A stretch of 64,000 bases of DNA from Tubulanus polymorphus (GCF_964204645.1 NC_134026.1:31836245-31900244), one strand, 5' to 3'. Positions 46,100 through 59,111 are shown, counted from the stretch's first letter. Numbers and translations are program-made. The notes: a model not told the origin generated them from the sequence alone.

Positions 46100-49000
46100 C
46101 GCCCGGGGAACGGACCTCTCACCCCTCTCAACTCCATTCATCATCATCATCATCGCGAATCTATTTAATTTGAAATGTAAAAATGTGTTTGTAGGTATTT
46201 AACGACTACAGAATGGAAAACACTATACGGAGGAAAGAAGGACTCAATCGAGAAATCACAATTCCGCCGTCTGCCGTTCGATTGTTGTAGTTTATCTATG
46301 CAACCATTTGAGCATCCGTTATCTACAGAATCAGGAGTTATATTTGATTTAATGTAAGTAAGTCCCCCTCCCCTCGCTCCCTCCCCTCACCCCTCCCTCC
46401 CCTCGCTCCCCTCCCTCCCTCTCCGTTTCTTAAAAATCTCGTCACCTGAGAGATGTATATATTTATTTTAGGAATATAGTTCCGTTTTTGAAGAGATATG
46501 GTTTGAATCCTGTGAATGGAGAGGTGAGTATCTGCTCAGTTTGTCCTCGGCCCTCGCTTGCTGATACTAAACATTTTAAATTTAATTCATTATTCTAGAA
46601 ATTATCCGCTAAAGATCTGATCAAATTAAACTTCCACAAAAATGCTTCGGGTAAGAAATAATCCGGGTTTTGATTGAATATTTTCGATTCATGGCAGGTT
46701 TTAAACTGAAGATTGATTTATGTTCTCTAGATCAGTATCATTGTCCGGTAACATTCCGTATATTCAATGAAAATACGCACATAGTCGCTATTAAAACTAC
46801 CGGTAATGTTTTCTCATACGAGGTAAGCTCCGCCCCTTTCTAATGATGATTGACACTTCCCTGGATCGATTGATATATTTTACTCTGGTTACTATTTTAA
46901 CAGGCTGTCGAGAGGTTGAATTTGAAACCGAAATTTCTGAAAGATTTATTGACGGATGAACCTTTTACGAGGAAAGATATCATCACAATTCAGGTATAAA
47001 TAACATTTCAATCTCGATGGAAATTCTGAAATGTGAAACAACAGAAAGATGTTTGGTCTGTTACAGGATCCTTCAAATCTGGATAAATTCAACTTGGCTA
47101 ATTTTTACCATTTGAAGAAGAATTTGAAACTGAATGGTAAGAGAGTGTGTTGTTAATTAACCTACTCTGAAACGTTTATTATTGAATATTTCACTGATTT
47201 TTAGAGGATGAAATTAAAGAATCGAAGAAAAAGTTGAAGAATATAAATTTAGAAACAAAAGATATTTTAGCTCAACTCGAAAAAGACTATAAACCACCGA
47301 CAGTAAGTATTACGGGGATCATCTCATAAATATCAGTGTCGAGAATGTGTGGAATTTTGACACAGTCCCTGATTGTCTTATAGGAAGTAAAAGAGAAAAA
47401 GAGGAAAAAGGCTGACGCAATCAGTTCAGTAAGTTCAATATTTATATCGTATTACACACTGTATTACAGTGTATTACAGTGTGTGTGTTTATATTGTATT
47501 ACACGTATTACAGTGTGTGTGTTTATATTGTATTACAGTGTATTACAGTGTGTGTGTGTTTATATTGTATTACACGTTGTATTACAGTGTGTGTGTTTAT
47601 ATTGTAGGCTCATTACTCATCAGGAAGAGTTGCTGCATCATTTACCTCTACAGCGATAACACCAGAAACACAACATCAAGCAGGTACACTGTGGAACGGG
47701 TGTGGAAGTGGAACGGGTGTGGAAGTGGAGTGGAAGTGGAACGGGTGTGGAAGTGGAATGACACTGTGGAAAGAAGGAAAAGTTTTATAATTGATTATAT
47801 ATTTACAGCTATTGTTGATGAAGATATTTTACGTTACGAACGAGTGAAGAAAAAATCCTACATTAAACTATTTACAAATCTCGGTACATTAAACTTAGAA
47901 TTACATAGCGACCAGGTTAGTAACCGTGACAACTGTCAGATACCGGGGGTAACTACGACTGCGATATTGTTGTATCGTTGTATATTTCTAGGTTCCAAAA
48001 ACGTGTGAGAATTTTCTGAAGTTGTGTCAGAAAGGTTTCTATAACGATACAATATTTCACAGGTCTATCAGGAATTTTATGGTAAGTGATTTATTGTTTA
48101 GGAGAGTAGGTTGGTTATTGTTTAGGAGAGTAGGTTGGTCAGTAGCGTCTCCTCGGGTTAATATTTAATTGTTTTATACTAGATACAAGGAGGTGATCCA
48201 ACAGCTACTGGTCTCGGAGGTGAATCTATTTGGGGAGATTCATTTAAAGATGAGTTTAAATCTAATCTAACTCACACAGGTCGAGGTGTGTTAAGTATGG
48301 CTAATTCTGGACCTAATACTAATAAATCTCAATTGTAAGTATTAGTTGGGAGAGGGAAGGGGAGAGAGGGGGGAGAAGGGTTACAGAATGAATAAAAACT
48401 TATTTGATTTTATTTCAGTTTCATCACATTTCGTTCTTGTCGACATTTAGACAATAAACACACAGTATTTGGCAGGTTAGTTTCTGAGTCTCGTGCTGCT
48501 GTTATAAATGTAAATATCTCTAGTTTAAAATGATGATCAATATTTATACAGAGTTGTCGGTGGACTTGATACTTTAGACAAAATGGAAAAAATAAAAGCT
48601 GATAAGAAAGATAAACCGGTGGTAAGTAGAAAGTTGTTGGTTTGATTTAATATTTAGTATTCAATGATTGTCACGTTGTTTATTTTATTTGACAGGAAGA
48701 AATTCAATTATTATCAACACAAGTATTTGTGGATCCGTATACGGAGGCCGATGAACAGGTAAATATGAGACCTGCTGCGAGTCCCTGGGACCCGCACCCC
48801 GCTGCGAGTCCTTGGGACCCGCACCCCGCTGAAAGCCCGTGGGACCCGCGCCCCGCTGCGAGTCCGCATCCTGCTGAGAGTCCCTGGGACCCGCGCCCTG
48901 CTGTGAGTTACTAATATGTGTATGTTTATATTTTGTATGTAGCTGGTTTTAGAAAGAGAAACTGCTCTCGCTGAAGAAAAACGATTAAAACTTGAACAAC

Positions 49001-49566
49001 AACAAAAACATCAAATTACGACTAAATCAGACACGAAAAAACAGAAAATATTCAAACAGGGAATTGGAAAATACATCAACCCAGCCTCACTGTGAGTTTC
49101 AATTACTGCGCTAGTCATTTTGAGTCCTAATTTATAATCAGGGTTCGGTCTAAGGATTGAAAGCCACTTGTCCGGAGGGCAAGCTCATCTGAAATTTCGC
49201 TTGCCCCCTCGTCCAAAAGCTACTTGCCCTACACAGTCAGTCCGATTGGGGGCGCTATCATCCGTTGTATCGAGTGGGAAAAAAGCTTTGTGACATAAAA
49301 TTGCACTAGCCTGGGGGACAAGTGATAATGATAACTTACTTGCCCCTGATGAGAATATACAGTTTTTAGATCGGACTCTGATAATAGCAATTCAATTAGT
49401 GATTATCATTTAGATTTGGATCGTGTGGTTTACATGTCATCACCCCGAGTTTATAGTCTGTTCTATTGTGTTCAGGAAACGAGTTGTCATCGATGAAGAG
49501 CAAGAAACAGAGAAAAAATACAAGAAAATCAAACCTGGAAAATTTGGCGATTTCAGCAATTGGTGA
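45978..49566 (+). CDS. PPIL2: U-box peptidyl-prolyl isomerase PPIL2 (Cyp60)
   Basis: PPIL2 is a nuclear, spliceosome-associated protein with a U-box and a cyclophilin-type isomerase domain. Eighteen exons: 45978-46009, 46195-46353, 46472-46523, 46599-46650, 46731-46822, 46904-46993, 47067-47136, 47205-47302, 47384-47428, 47608-47683, 47809-47915, 47992-48081, 48183-48334, 48419-48475, 48552-48621, 48696-48758, 48943-49091, 49476-49566. They give 514 residues (human 520). The start [10 protein letters not shown] is diagnostic. The U-box region is about 35-110 ([41 protein letters not shown]). The cyclophilin domain is about 275-428 with [16 protein letters not shown] (Arg315, Phe320). The usual cyclophilin Trp is His in KHTVFGRV, as in human PPIL2. 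The C-terminus KYINPA...GDFSNW matches the family. AATAAA lies at 49657-49662. Confidence 0.96.
46063..46100. repeat. (CAG)n microsatellite, PPIL2 intron 1
   Basis: Eleven or so CAG units, non-coding in the PPIL2 model. It may be length-variable. Confidence 0.9.
47450..47605. repeat. GTATTACAGTGTGTGTG tandem repeat, PPIL2 intron 9
   Basis: Units of about 25-30 bp up to the acceptor at 47607. A second small array (47690-47760, GGAACGGGTGTGGAAGTGG) lies in the next intron, and a 27-bp array with core GAGTCCCTGGGACCCGC at 48775-48905 in intron 16. Confidence 0.85.
49145..49400. other. Possible transposon remnant in PPIL2 intron 17
   Basis: This non-coding insert-like segment has repeated and inverted forms of ACTTGCCC/GGGCAAG words (for example CTTGTCCGGAGGGCAAG and ACTTACTTGCCCC) and is unlike the neighbouring intron sequence. 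No clear terminal repeats or target duplication could be fixed. Confidence 0.3.
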
Positions 49567-49880
49567 AATACTACTGGCGCTACCTGACGGAATAAACTAT
49601 AACTAAACCTTTGATTGTATGATTATGTAAATTTATTCATTTGTAAACAAAAATTCAATAAATATAAATAATATTAAACAATTTGCGAATAATTTCATTA
49701 TGTGATGGACGGAACAAACATACTGGATTGACAGCAGGTTATAGTCAGCGACTAATAGACAGCAGGTTATAACTAATAGACAGCAGGTTATAGTCAGTGA
49801 CTAATAGACAGCAGGTTATAACTAATAGACAGCAGGTTATAGTCAGTGACTAATAGACAGCAGGTTATAGACAGTTGAAA
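49567..49880. other. Overlapping 3' ends of PPIL2 and SPEF2, with a tandem repeat
   Basis: The stop codons of the convergent genes are 315 bp apart. PPIL2 has AATAAA at 49657-49662. On the minus strand SPEF2 has AATAAA at 49632-49637, beyond the PPIL2 signal, so the mature 3'UTRs should overlap. A 24-28-bp repeat with core ACTAATAGACAGCAGGTTAT occupies 49735-49870. Confidence 0.6.
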
Positions 49881-52800
49881 TTAATCAATAGTTTTCATGC
49901 TCTGTGAATCCGTATTATCAACAACTTGTGAAGAAATAATCTGTTTTATTTCCTACAAAAACAAAAATCATGAAACAGTGAAATAAGGGGGTTTAACATT
50001 GAACTGAGCGGTCGGAGAGTAGGGGGTTAATTAAATATATAACTTACCGGAGCTTTAAATCTATGAAATCTAGATAAGATATCCTGAATAACTGGATGTT
50101 CAATGAGTGTTGAATAGAGAACTGGTTTACAACTTTCAGAATCTAATTCCTGATACACACCAGCTATACGCTCCTACAACATAACAATAATACACCTATA
50201 GGGGGCGCTATCACAGAATAGTGGATCCTACAGGGGGCGCTATTACAGAATAGCGGATCCTACAGGGGGCGCTATTACAGAATAGCGGATCCTACAGGGG
50301 GCGCTATAACAGAATAGTGGATCCTACAGGGGGCGCTATTACAGAATAGCGGATCCTACAGGGGGCGCTATAACAGAATAGTGGATCCTACAGGGGGCGC
50401 TATCACAGAATAGTGGATCCTACAGGGGGCGCTATTACAGAATAGTGGATCCTACAGGGGGCGCTATTACAGAATAGTGGATCCTACAGGGGGCGCTATC
50501 ACAGAATAGTGGATCCTACAGGGGACGCTATCACAGAATAGTGGATCCTACAGGGGGCGCTATAACAGAATAGTGGATCCTACAGGGGGCGCTATCACAG
50601 AATAGTGGATCCTACAGGGGGCGCTATTACAGAATAGTGGATCCTACAGGGGGCGCTATTACAGAATAGTGGATCCTACAGGGGGCGCTATTACAGAATA
50701 GTGGATCCTACAGGGGGCGCTATTACAGAATAGTGGATCCTACAGGGGGCGCTAGTATGACTTACTTTAGACATCGTATCTTCTGGATCTGAAGTAACGG
50801 CGAAGCGATGACTGTCGCCACGGTGACGCTCTCCGTGATGAAACACCTACAACAATAAACAATCACTGTATCCATAGTAACCGTTGGGATCGCTTTAGCA
50901 ACAGTCATAGTAATTACCCGCAATAAAGATTCCATCGGAACTTTAGCATCAGATGCTGGAATTTCTTCATCTATTAGTGAAGCAGGTGCCATGGAAACAG
51001 CAGCAGCAGCAGGATTCATCTCATCTTCATCAGTGATATCACCAGCTCTATCATAGAGAGAGGTATAGAGGTGAAACTAGGAGGTATAAATAGAGGTGAA
51101 ACAAGGAGGTATAAATAGAGGTGAAACTAGGAGGTATAAATAGAGGTGAAACTAGGAGGTATAAATAGAGGTGAAACTAGGAGGTATAAATAGAGGTGAA
51201 ACTCACGTGGTTTGTTGTTTTTTAGCCAATCTAGGAATATGAGATCCAACTGCTACGGTCAACGCTCTTAAAAATCCTTCGTGTGAATCGGGAGCAACAG
51301 CAAAATACATCAACTATAATCATAATAGAATCATTGACAGATACGAGGGAGGAGTCAGTGTCAGGTAGGAGGAGCTAACACTTACCATATCGACGTAATC
51401 AAGTTTAGAAGGTTCGCTCGAATGGTCGGCAAAAAAATCAAAAAGTGCTCGTTTTAAATGAGCTAAACGATCGTATTCACCCGGTTGGACTTCGATATCC
51501 TGAGAAAACCAGAATTCAACCTGTAAAATAAAAACATCTCTACTGAAACTACTGAAGCTACTGAAACTACTGAAACTACAGAAACTACTGAAACTACAGA
51601 AACTACATAAACTACATAAACTACATAAACTACAGAAACTACAGAAACTACAGAAACTACAGAAACTACAGAAACTACAGAAACTACATAAACTACATAA
51701 ACTACATAAACTACAGAAACTACTGAAACTACAGAAACTACAGAAACTACTGAAACTACATAAACTACATAAACTACATAAACTACATAAACTACATGAA
51801 CTACATGAACTACAGAAACTACTGAAACTACTGAAACTACATAAACTACTGAAACTACAGAAACTACATAAACTAATGAAACTACAGAAACAACAGAAAC
51901 TACAGAAACTACTGAAACTACATAAACTACATAAACTACAGAAACTACAGAAACTACTGAAACTACAGAAACTACAGAAACTACTGAAACTACAGAATGA
52001 CTTAGCGTATTATAGAGTTATAGAATACAAACCGTTTCAAATTGTTCCCTCGTCACAAATCCAGTATTTTTCTGATCCATTTGTTTATAACAGTTTAGAG
52101 ATTGTAGTAATTGAGTTTGTGTTGGACGACTCAATGGTTGACTTATTGTCAGTAAAAACGCTCTCCAATCGATATATTCACTATCCGGTGATATCATAGC
52201 AGCTATATCCTGTAACTATAGCAACGTATATATCAATATCTCAAACATATATATTGTCATCTCAAACAACGGATGAAATATCTCAAACAGCAGACGAGAC
52301 AGGGGTGGGATATCTCAAACCGCAGACGAGACAGGGGTGAGATATCTCAAACAGCAGACGAGACAGGGGTGAGATATCTCAAACAGCAGACGAGACAGGG
52401 GTGAGATATTTCGATGCAGGGAGGGATATCTCGATGCAGGATGGGATATCTCGATGCAGGGTGAGATATCTCGATGCAGGGTGAGATATCTCGATGCAGT
52501 GATGAGATATCTCGATGCAGGGTGGGATATCTCGATGCAGGGTGAGATATCTCGATGCAGTGATGAGATATCTCGATGCAGGGTGGGATATCTCGATGCA
52601 GGGTGAGATATCTCGATGCAGTGATGAGATATCTCGATGCAGTGATGAGATATGTCGATGCAGGGTGGGATATCTCGATGCAGGGTGAGATATCTCGATG
52701 CAGTGATGAGATATCTCGATGCAGGGTGGGATATCTCGATGCAGGGTGGGATATCTCGATGCAGTGATGAGATATCTCGATGCAGTGATGAGATATCTCG

Positions 52801-54136
52801 ATGCAGGGTGGGATATCTCGATGCATGGCGGGATATCTCGATGCAGGGTGAGATATCTCGATGCAGTGATGAGATATCTCAATGCAGGGTGGGATATCTC
52901 GATGCAGGGTGAGATATCTCGATGCAGCGATGAGATATCTCGATGCAGGGTGGGATATCTCGATGCAGGGTGAGATATCTTGATGCAGTGATGAGATATC
53001 TCGATGCAGGGTGGGATATCTCGATGCAGGAATACATAGTATATATTTACTTGATTTGGTGTAATATTCAACCAAACATCAGGTAGTGTTTCCATTCCAT
53101 GTGTTAATGTTGTCATATCTTGAATCATATCAATGAAAGCCTTCGTAGATAGAACGCCCTCTGGTGCCACTAATGAGAACTGAAAAACAATCAGTTAAAG
53201 ATAATTAGAGTCGTAGATTAACAATCAAATCAATCAACCCACTCACAGCGCCCAACCCGGATCCCACCTGCAGCGCCCACCCCGAAGCCCACTCTTACCT
53301 GTTTATACAGTAACACTAATTGGTCAACTGTAAATATTTCCATCATTGGTTGCTCAATAGGTGTCGCCGGTGGCTCTGGACTCGGGGTTTCAATCACTTT
53401 CAAATCCTATAAATATAATCAGCATCGAATGTAGTACATATCTCAGTAAATAGATGGCGCAGCAGTAAAACAACTTACAGTATTAAACATGAAATCCTGT
53501 TGATCGAGTCGAAGTTCGAAATCAATTCGTTCTCCAGATTCAATATGGTGTCTCATTACTTCAGATAGATAATCAATACTGAAAAATCAATCAATCAATT
53601 AACGGTCAATCAGCCAATCAATCAATCAATCGGTGAATGGTCAATCAATTAACAGTCAATGAATCGATGAACAGTCAATGAATCAAGTGAAAGAAGTAAT
53701 TAATTACCTTTCCATTTCTTTAAGGAATCGAGCTCCTAACCAATCATTCATAGATTTAAATGTTAGATCAGCTTTTGATTTTAAATCCTGTAGTACAGAG
53801 AATCCTCGACATTTAATCAATTCTAATCTCACTTTACACGAGTCACCTACAAACATAAATACATCTATTACAGCATTCCTCCTCCTTCTTCTTATCATCG
53901 TTTCTTTCCTCATTCACCCATCTATACTTACATTCTTCATTCAAACAGAAATAGTATTCTTGTGTTTTCCTTTCTTTTAATTCCTTCTTTGCCTTCTCTT
54001 CTTCACTTTCCTCCTCTACAAACATAGATATCCAGCATTGTATTGGAGAAGTGTTGGAGTGGTATTGGAGCGGTATTGGAGTAGTATTGGAGTATAGTAT
54101 TGGAGACTTACCGACTGGAGTAGTTGAACTAACTGG

Positions 54137-54173
<37 letters not shown>

Positions 54174-55553
54174 TCTTTCTTCCCTTTTTTCGGAGATGGA
54201 CTCCTACTTTTCTTTCCTCCTTTGCCTCCTTTACCTCCATCTTTTCCTCCTTTTTTTGCAGCTGATGCTTTTTCAGCATCTTTTTGTTTTTCTAATTCGC
54301 GTAGTTTTTCAGCCTCTTCCTCAGCTTCACGAGCCGCTTGTTCAATTGACATCTATATGAACAACACTGTATATATTAACATACACAACAAACAGCTCCT
54401 CCCCCTCTCATCCCCTCCCTGCTATAACTCCTCCCCCTCCCATCCCCCTCCCCCTCTCAGCCATAACTCCTCCCTTCCTCCTCCACTAACCATTGAATGT
54501 ATTGCTTGAATCGCTGTCCAATAAGCATCAAACATTAGTTTCTCATCAGCGTCACCAGGGGGCGGTGGTGTCTCTAATTCATCTCCTTGTTTCTTCTTTT
54601 TCTCTTTATCTTTAGAAGCTTTACCCTGAGCGGCGGGAGCGTTGGGGTCAGGTGATACAGGTCGCCGTGGTACCAGTGGAATTCTGTAACAATCACACAC
54701 ATACATTATTACACCCTCTAGTGGCATGCGGCCGTACTAACAGCAAGAGTTTACACCCCCTAGTGGCATGCAGCGGTACTAACAGTATATATACAGTACC
54801 TGGGTTTAGATTCCTCAATTGCCGCAGTATCTGTCTGTGGTTCAGGAGTCTCTTTACTCTTACGTTTATTAGCAGCAGGTGGCGCCCCCGCGGAGGGTGT
54901 TATTGATTTACCCCGAGATCCCATCTCGTCTACGTCCGCTGCTGTCTCCGTGGTTACGCTTTTAGCAGGTGAATCGGCTCTCTCTATAACGGGTAACTCT
55001 ATTAGAGGGATTCGGGAATATTCGTCCTTTAATTCATCGGGAATCAGTCCGTCCATTCCTCGGTAATAATCCTTCAATAATCTAGTCGTATCCTGGAAAC
55101 GGTCTAGTTCAGCCTGAAACCGATAGATGGCGCCGTTGTGAAATTCACCGAGCGTAAAACAAACAACGAATACACGGGAATAAACGAGATATAATACCTG
55201 TATTAGAGTGATATAATGGTTGCTAAGGATACCTAATCTATCGTCTAACCAACCGTCGTTGATTGTTGTCGTTCGTTCATCTTCTGCTTGTTGTTTTCTC
55301 TCGTCACAAATTGACCACAAACGTTCTCGTAAATCATCGACACATTCGTGTAATTCACACCGAGTTTCATCATCGTTACGAGTATCATCTGCTACACTGT
55401 TATATTCCTACAACAATAGACGGAGCCACTAGTCATTTCTCAACTACTCACCATCATCACTAGGGGGCGCCTGTTGTTGTACTTACATCTTGCCACTGTT
55501 TAACAAACTCTTGTTTACTGTCGGGACGTCGCAAATATTCCATAAAATCCTTC
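49881..55553 (-). CDS. SPEF2: Sperm flagellar protein 2, C-terminal part
   Basis: SPEF2 (KPL2) is an axonemal protein of the central pair/C1b projection, needed for sperm tail assembly and binding IFT20. Seventeen exons: 55487-55553, 55198-55407, 54800-55113, 54491-54683, 54112-54352, 53932-54015, 53708-53846, 53479-53578, 53299-53406, 53051-53179, 52033-52209, 51386-51520, 51207-51313, 50918-51047, 50766-50846, 50048-50173, 49881-49952. All phases fit, giving 803 residues to a TAA at 49881. Features are LKDYYRGMDGLIP, a Lys/Glu-rich linker with polyalanine (about 54141-54173), SMNDWLGARFLKEM, FTVDQLVLLYKQ and YIDWRAFLL, then the EF-hand-like KQMDQKNTGFVTREQFE. The N-terminal half (CH domain) is not in the window. 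I found no further exons between 55554 and 64000. Gene identity rests on remembered similarity across several exons. Confidence 0.85.
50190..50757. repeat. 32-bp minisatellite, SPEF2 intron
   Basis: About 18 units with core AGAATAGTGGATCCTACAGG followed by GGGCGCTAT. It ends within 10 bp of the donor at 50765. Confidence 0.95.
51055..51205. repeat. ~29-bp minisatellite, SPEF2 intron
   Basis: Five units with core GAGGTATAAATAGAGGTGAA between the exons at 51047 and 51207, filling almost the whole intron. Confidence 0.9.
51540..51998. repeat. 9-bp minisatellite, SPEF2 intron
   Basis: About 50 units of ACTACAGAA/ACTACATAA/ACTACTGAA. Confidence 0.95.
52265..53032. repeat. Satellite with GAGATATCTC palindromes, SPEF2 intron
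   Basis: It begins with four 32-bp units (core GCAGACGAGACAGGGGTGAG) and changes into about 30 units of about 20 bp, GGTGAGATATCTCGATGCA with variants. Each later unit contains the 10-bp palindrome GAGATATCTC. Long open frames on both strands are artefacts. Confidence 0.95.
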
Positions 55554-55623
55554 CTGAAAATATATCGAGGTTGAGAGGAGCGAGTCAGTGAGACAGGGGG
55601 CGTTGGGGGTCGGGGGCGGACGT

Positions 55624-55823
55624 NNNNNNNNNNNNNNNNNNNNNNNNNNNNNNNNNNNNNNNNNNNNNNNNNNNNNNNNNNNNNNNNNNNNNNNNNNNNN
55701 NNNNNNNNNNNNNNNNNNNNNNNNNNNNNNNNNNNNNNNNNNNNNNNNNNNNNNNNNNNNNNNNNNNNNNNNNNNNNNNNNNNNNNNNNNNNNNNNNNNN
55801 NNNNNNNNNNNNNNNNNNNNNNN
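55624..55823. other. Assembly gap (200 N)
   Basis: A run of exactly 200 N sits between the SPEF2 exon at 55487-55553 and a 24-bp-type repeat that leads into a 2.1-kb satellite. The round length suggests a scaffolding placeholder of unknown true size. Missing SPEF2 exons could lie inside it. Confidence 0.95.
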
Positions 55824-56029
55824 TCAGAGTTTCAGATGTTCAAAGTTTGAGAGATTCAGAGTTTAAGATGTTCAGATTTTGAGAGTTTCAGATGTTCAGA
55901 GTTTGAGAGTTTCAGATATTCAGAGTTTGAGTTTCACACTCCTCACTCCACATTATGTTTACATATAGCAGTTATGAATACAAAGATTATGAGACAATGT
56001 AAATATATAAACATATCCTAAACCCCTCT

Positions 56030-58142
56030 GATCTCTCTCCTGACAGCTCATCAGTACCACTGACTCCTCACTGACTCCTGACAGCTCATCAGTACCACCG
56101 ACTCCTCACTGACTCCTGACAGCTCATCAGTACCACCGACTCCTCACTGACTCCTGACAGCTCATCAGTACCACTGACTCCTCACTGACTCCTCACAGCT
56201 CATCAGTACCACCGACTCCTCACTGACTCCTGACAGCTCATCAGTACCACTGACTCCTCACTGACTCCTGACAGCTCATCAGTACCACTGACTCCTCACT
56301 GACTCCTGACAGCTCATCAGTACCACTGACTCCTCACTGACTCCTGACAGCTCATCAGTACCACTGACTCCTCACTGACTCCTGACAGCTCATCAGTACC
56401 ACTGACTCCTCACTGACTCCTGACAGCTCATCAGTACCACTGACTCCTCACTGACTCCTCACAGCTCGTCAGTGCCACTGACTCCTCACTGACTCCTCAC
56501 AGCTCATCAGTGCCACTGACTCCTCACTGACTCCTGACAGGTCATCAGTACCACTGACTCCTGACAGCTCGTCAGTACCACTGACTCCTCACCGACTCCT
56601 GACAGCTCATCAGTACCACTGACTCCTCACTGACTCCTGACAGCTCATCAGTACCACTGACTCCTCACTGACTCCTGACAGCTCATCAGTACCACTGACT
56701 CCTCACTGACTCCTCACAGCTCATCAGTACCACTGACTCCTCACTGACTCCTGACAGCTCATCAGTACCACTGACTCCTCACTGACTCCTCACAGCTCGT
56801 CAGTGCCACTGACTCCTCACTGACTCCTCACAGCTCATCAGTGCCACTGACTCCTCACTGACTCCTGACAGGTCATCAGTACCACTGACTCCTGACAGCT
56901 CGTCAGTACCACTGACTCCTCACCGACTCCTGACAGCTCATCAGTACCACTGACTCCTCACTGACTCCTGACAGCTCATCAGTACCACTGACTCCTCACT
57001 GACTCCTGACAGCTCATCAGTACCACTGACTCCTCACTGACTCCTGACAGCTCATCAGTACCACTGACTCCTCACTGACTCCTGACAGCTCATCAGTACC
57101 ACTGACTCCTCACTGACTCCTCACAGCTCATCAGTACCACTGACTCCTCACTGACTCCTGACAGCTCATCAGTACCACTGACTCCTCACTGACTCCTCAC
57201 AGCTCATCAGTACCACTGACTCCTCACCGACTCCTGACAGCTCATCAGTACCACTGACTCCTCACTGACTCCTGACAGCTCATCAGTACCACTGACTCCT
57301 CACTGACTCCTGACAGCTCATCAGTACCACTGACTCCTCACTGACTCCTGACAGCTCATCAGTACCACTGACTCCTCACTGACTCCTGACAGCTCATCAG
57401 TACCACTGACTCCTCACTGACTCCTGACAGCTCGTCAGTGCCACTGACTCCTCACTGACTCCTGACAGGTCATCAGTACCACTGACTCCTGACAGCTCGT
57501 CAGTACCACTGACTCCTCACCGACTCCTGACAGCTCATCAGTACCACTGACTCCTCACTGACTCCTGACAGCTCATCAGTACCACTGACTCCTCACTGAC
57601 TCCTGACAGCTCATCAGTACCACTGACTCCTCACTGACTCCTGACAGCTCATCAGTACCACTGACTCCTCACTGACTCCTGACAGCTCATCAGTACCACT
57701 GACTCCTCACTGACTCCTGACAGCTCATCAGTACCACTGACTCCTCACTGACTCCTGACAGCTCGTCAGTGCCACTGACTCCTCACTGACTCCTGACAGC
57801 TCATCAGTACCACTGTCTCCTCACTGACTCCTGACAGCTCATCAGTACCACTGACTCCTCACTGACTCCTGACAGCTCATCAGTACCACTGTCTCCTCAC
57901 TGACTCCTGACAGCTCGTCAGTACCACTGACTCCTCACTGACTCCTGACAGCTCATCAGTACCACTGACTCCTCACCGACTCCTGACAGCTCATCAGTAC
58001 CACTGACTCCACATTGAGTCCTGACAGCTCATCAGTACCACTGACTCCACATTGAGTCCTGACAGCTCATCAGTACCACCGACTCCTCACTGACTCCTGA
58101 CAGCTCATCAGTACCACTGACTCCACATTGAGTCCTGACAGC
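56030..58142. repeat. 38-bp satellite with higher-order structure
   Basis: About 55 units of about 38 bp (ACTCCTCACTGACTCCTGAC plus AGCTCATCAGTACCACTG). A variant block with AGCTCGTCAGTGCC, GACAGGTCATCAG and CTCACCGACTCC recurs at about 56456-56600 and 56788-56932 (332 bp apart), and partly at 57430-57530. The last units (from 58005) change to CTCCACATTGAGTC. A different TTTGAGAGTTTCAGATGTTC repeat lies between the gap and this array (55824-55930). Confidence 0.95.
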
Positions 58143-58385
58143 TTCAGTGTACAATAATGTATAAAAACTATCGAGTATTGGATGTGTGGGTATATAGTTA
58201 GTAGTTGAGTGACCGACCTCTTACACACACTCACCACACGTCCCTGTTTCACATACTTTACATATTTTTGGTTTATATTATGAGCACTTCATAATCAAGT
58301 TATACAAAAATTATCCAGCAACAATTTATTCAAAAAGATCGATATATTATACTTGAGAGTGGGGAGAGTGAGGTTATTCGGTGCA

Positions 58386-58387
<2 letters not shown>

Positions 58388-58428
<41 letters not shown>

Positions 58429-58561
58429 TCTCCCTCTCTCCCTCTCTCCCTCTCTCCCTCTCTCCCTCTCTCCCTCTCTCCCTCTCTCCCTCTCTCCCTC
58501 TCTCCCTCTCTCCCTCTCTCCCTCTCTCCCTCCCTCCCTCTCTCCCTCCCTCCCTCCCTCC

Positions 58562-58600
<39 letters not shown>

Positions 58601-58612
58601 TCTCTAGCTCAT
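58388..58612. repeat. (CT)n / CTCTCCCT microsatellite
   Basis: A pure pyrimidine tract on the plus strand, followed by short GTAGCTCATT repeats to 58695. 58143-58387 is unique AT-rich sequence with no gene seen. Confidence 0.95.
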
Positions 58613-58717
58613 TGGTACTCACTGTAGCTTATTGTAGCTCATTGTAGCTCACTGTAGCTCATTGTAGCTCACTGTAGCTCATTGTAGCTCACTGTTACTC
58701 ACTTGCACATTAAAATG

Positions 58718-58930
58718 ATATTACATTTTTTAACATCGATAACAGTGTATTCTGAGATTCACGATAACCATAGTAACCACGGCGCTTGTTTTGACCTAGT
58801 ACAGATGATAATTGGCGTACTTGCAGGTATTATAATGTTTATGTATATGGTTACTAAGCATTACGCAGCAGAGACATTTCAATTAGATTTTAAACTTAAT
58901 TCACAAAGTACTTACAAGACGGAAATATAA
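58718..58930 (+). other. Small ORF with one predicted membrane segment
   Basis: From the ATG at about 58715 the frame MILHFLTSITVYSE... runs to TAA at 58930, about 72 residues. It contains one hydrophobic segment (VQMIIGVLAGIIMFMYMV) followed by a polar tail. A splice acceptor-like TAACAG precedes part of it, so it might be a terminal exon instead. I see no homology, no convincing promoter and no AATAAA nearby. It could be chance. Confidence 0.15.
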
Positions 58931-59078
58931 TTATCACATTCACATTAGTCTTCAGTTGATAATCATAAACAAACATTGAAACTAAGGAAGAAGTGGCGCG
59001 GCTAAACCTTCTGTTCTTACGGGTTATCAGTTGACAGTACATCTCACTGATATACATGTGTGAGTTTATACTGCTGTC

Positions 59079-59079
<1 letters not shown>

Positions 59080-59111
<32 letters not shown>

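Noticed and set aside
52347-53170. Open frames of 242 and 263 codons on the minus strand
   Set aside because: Only the first part (53051-53179) is a real SPEF2 exon. The rest is satellite read-through past a good donor.
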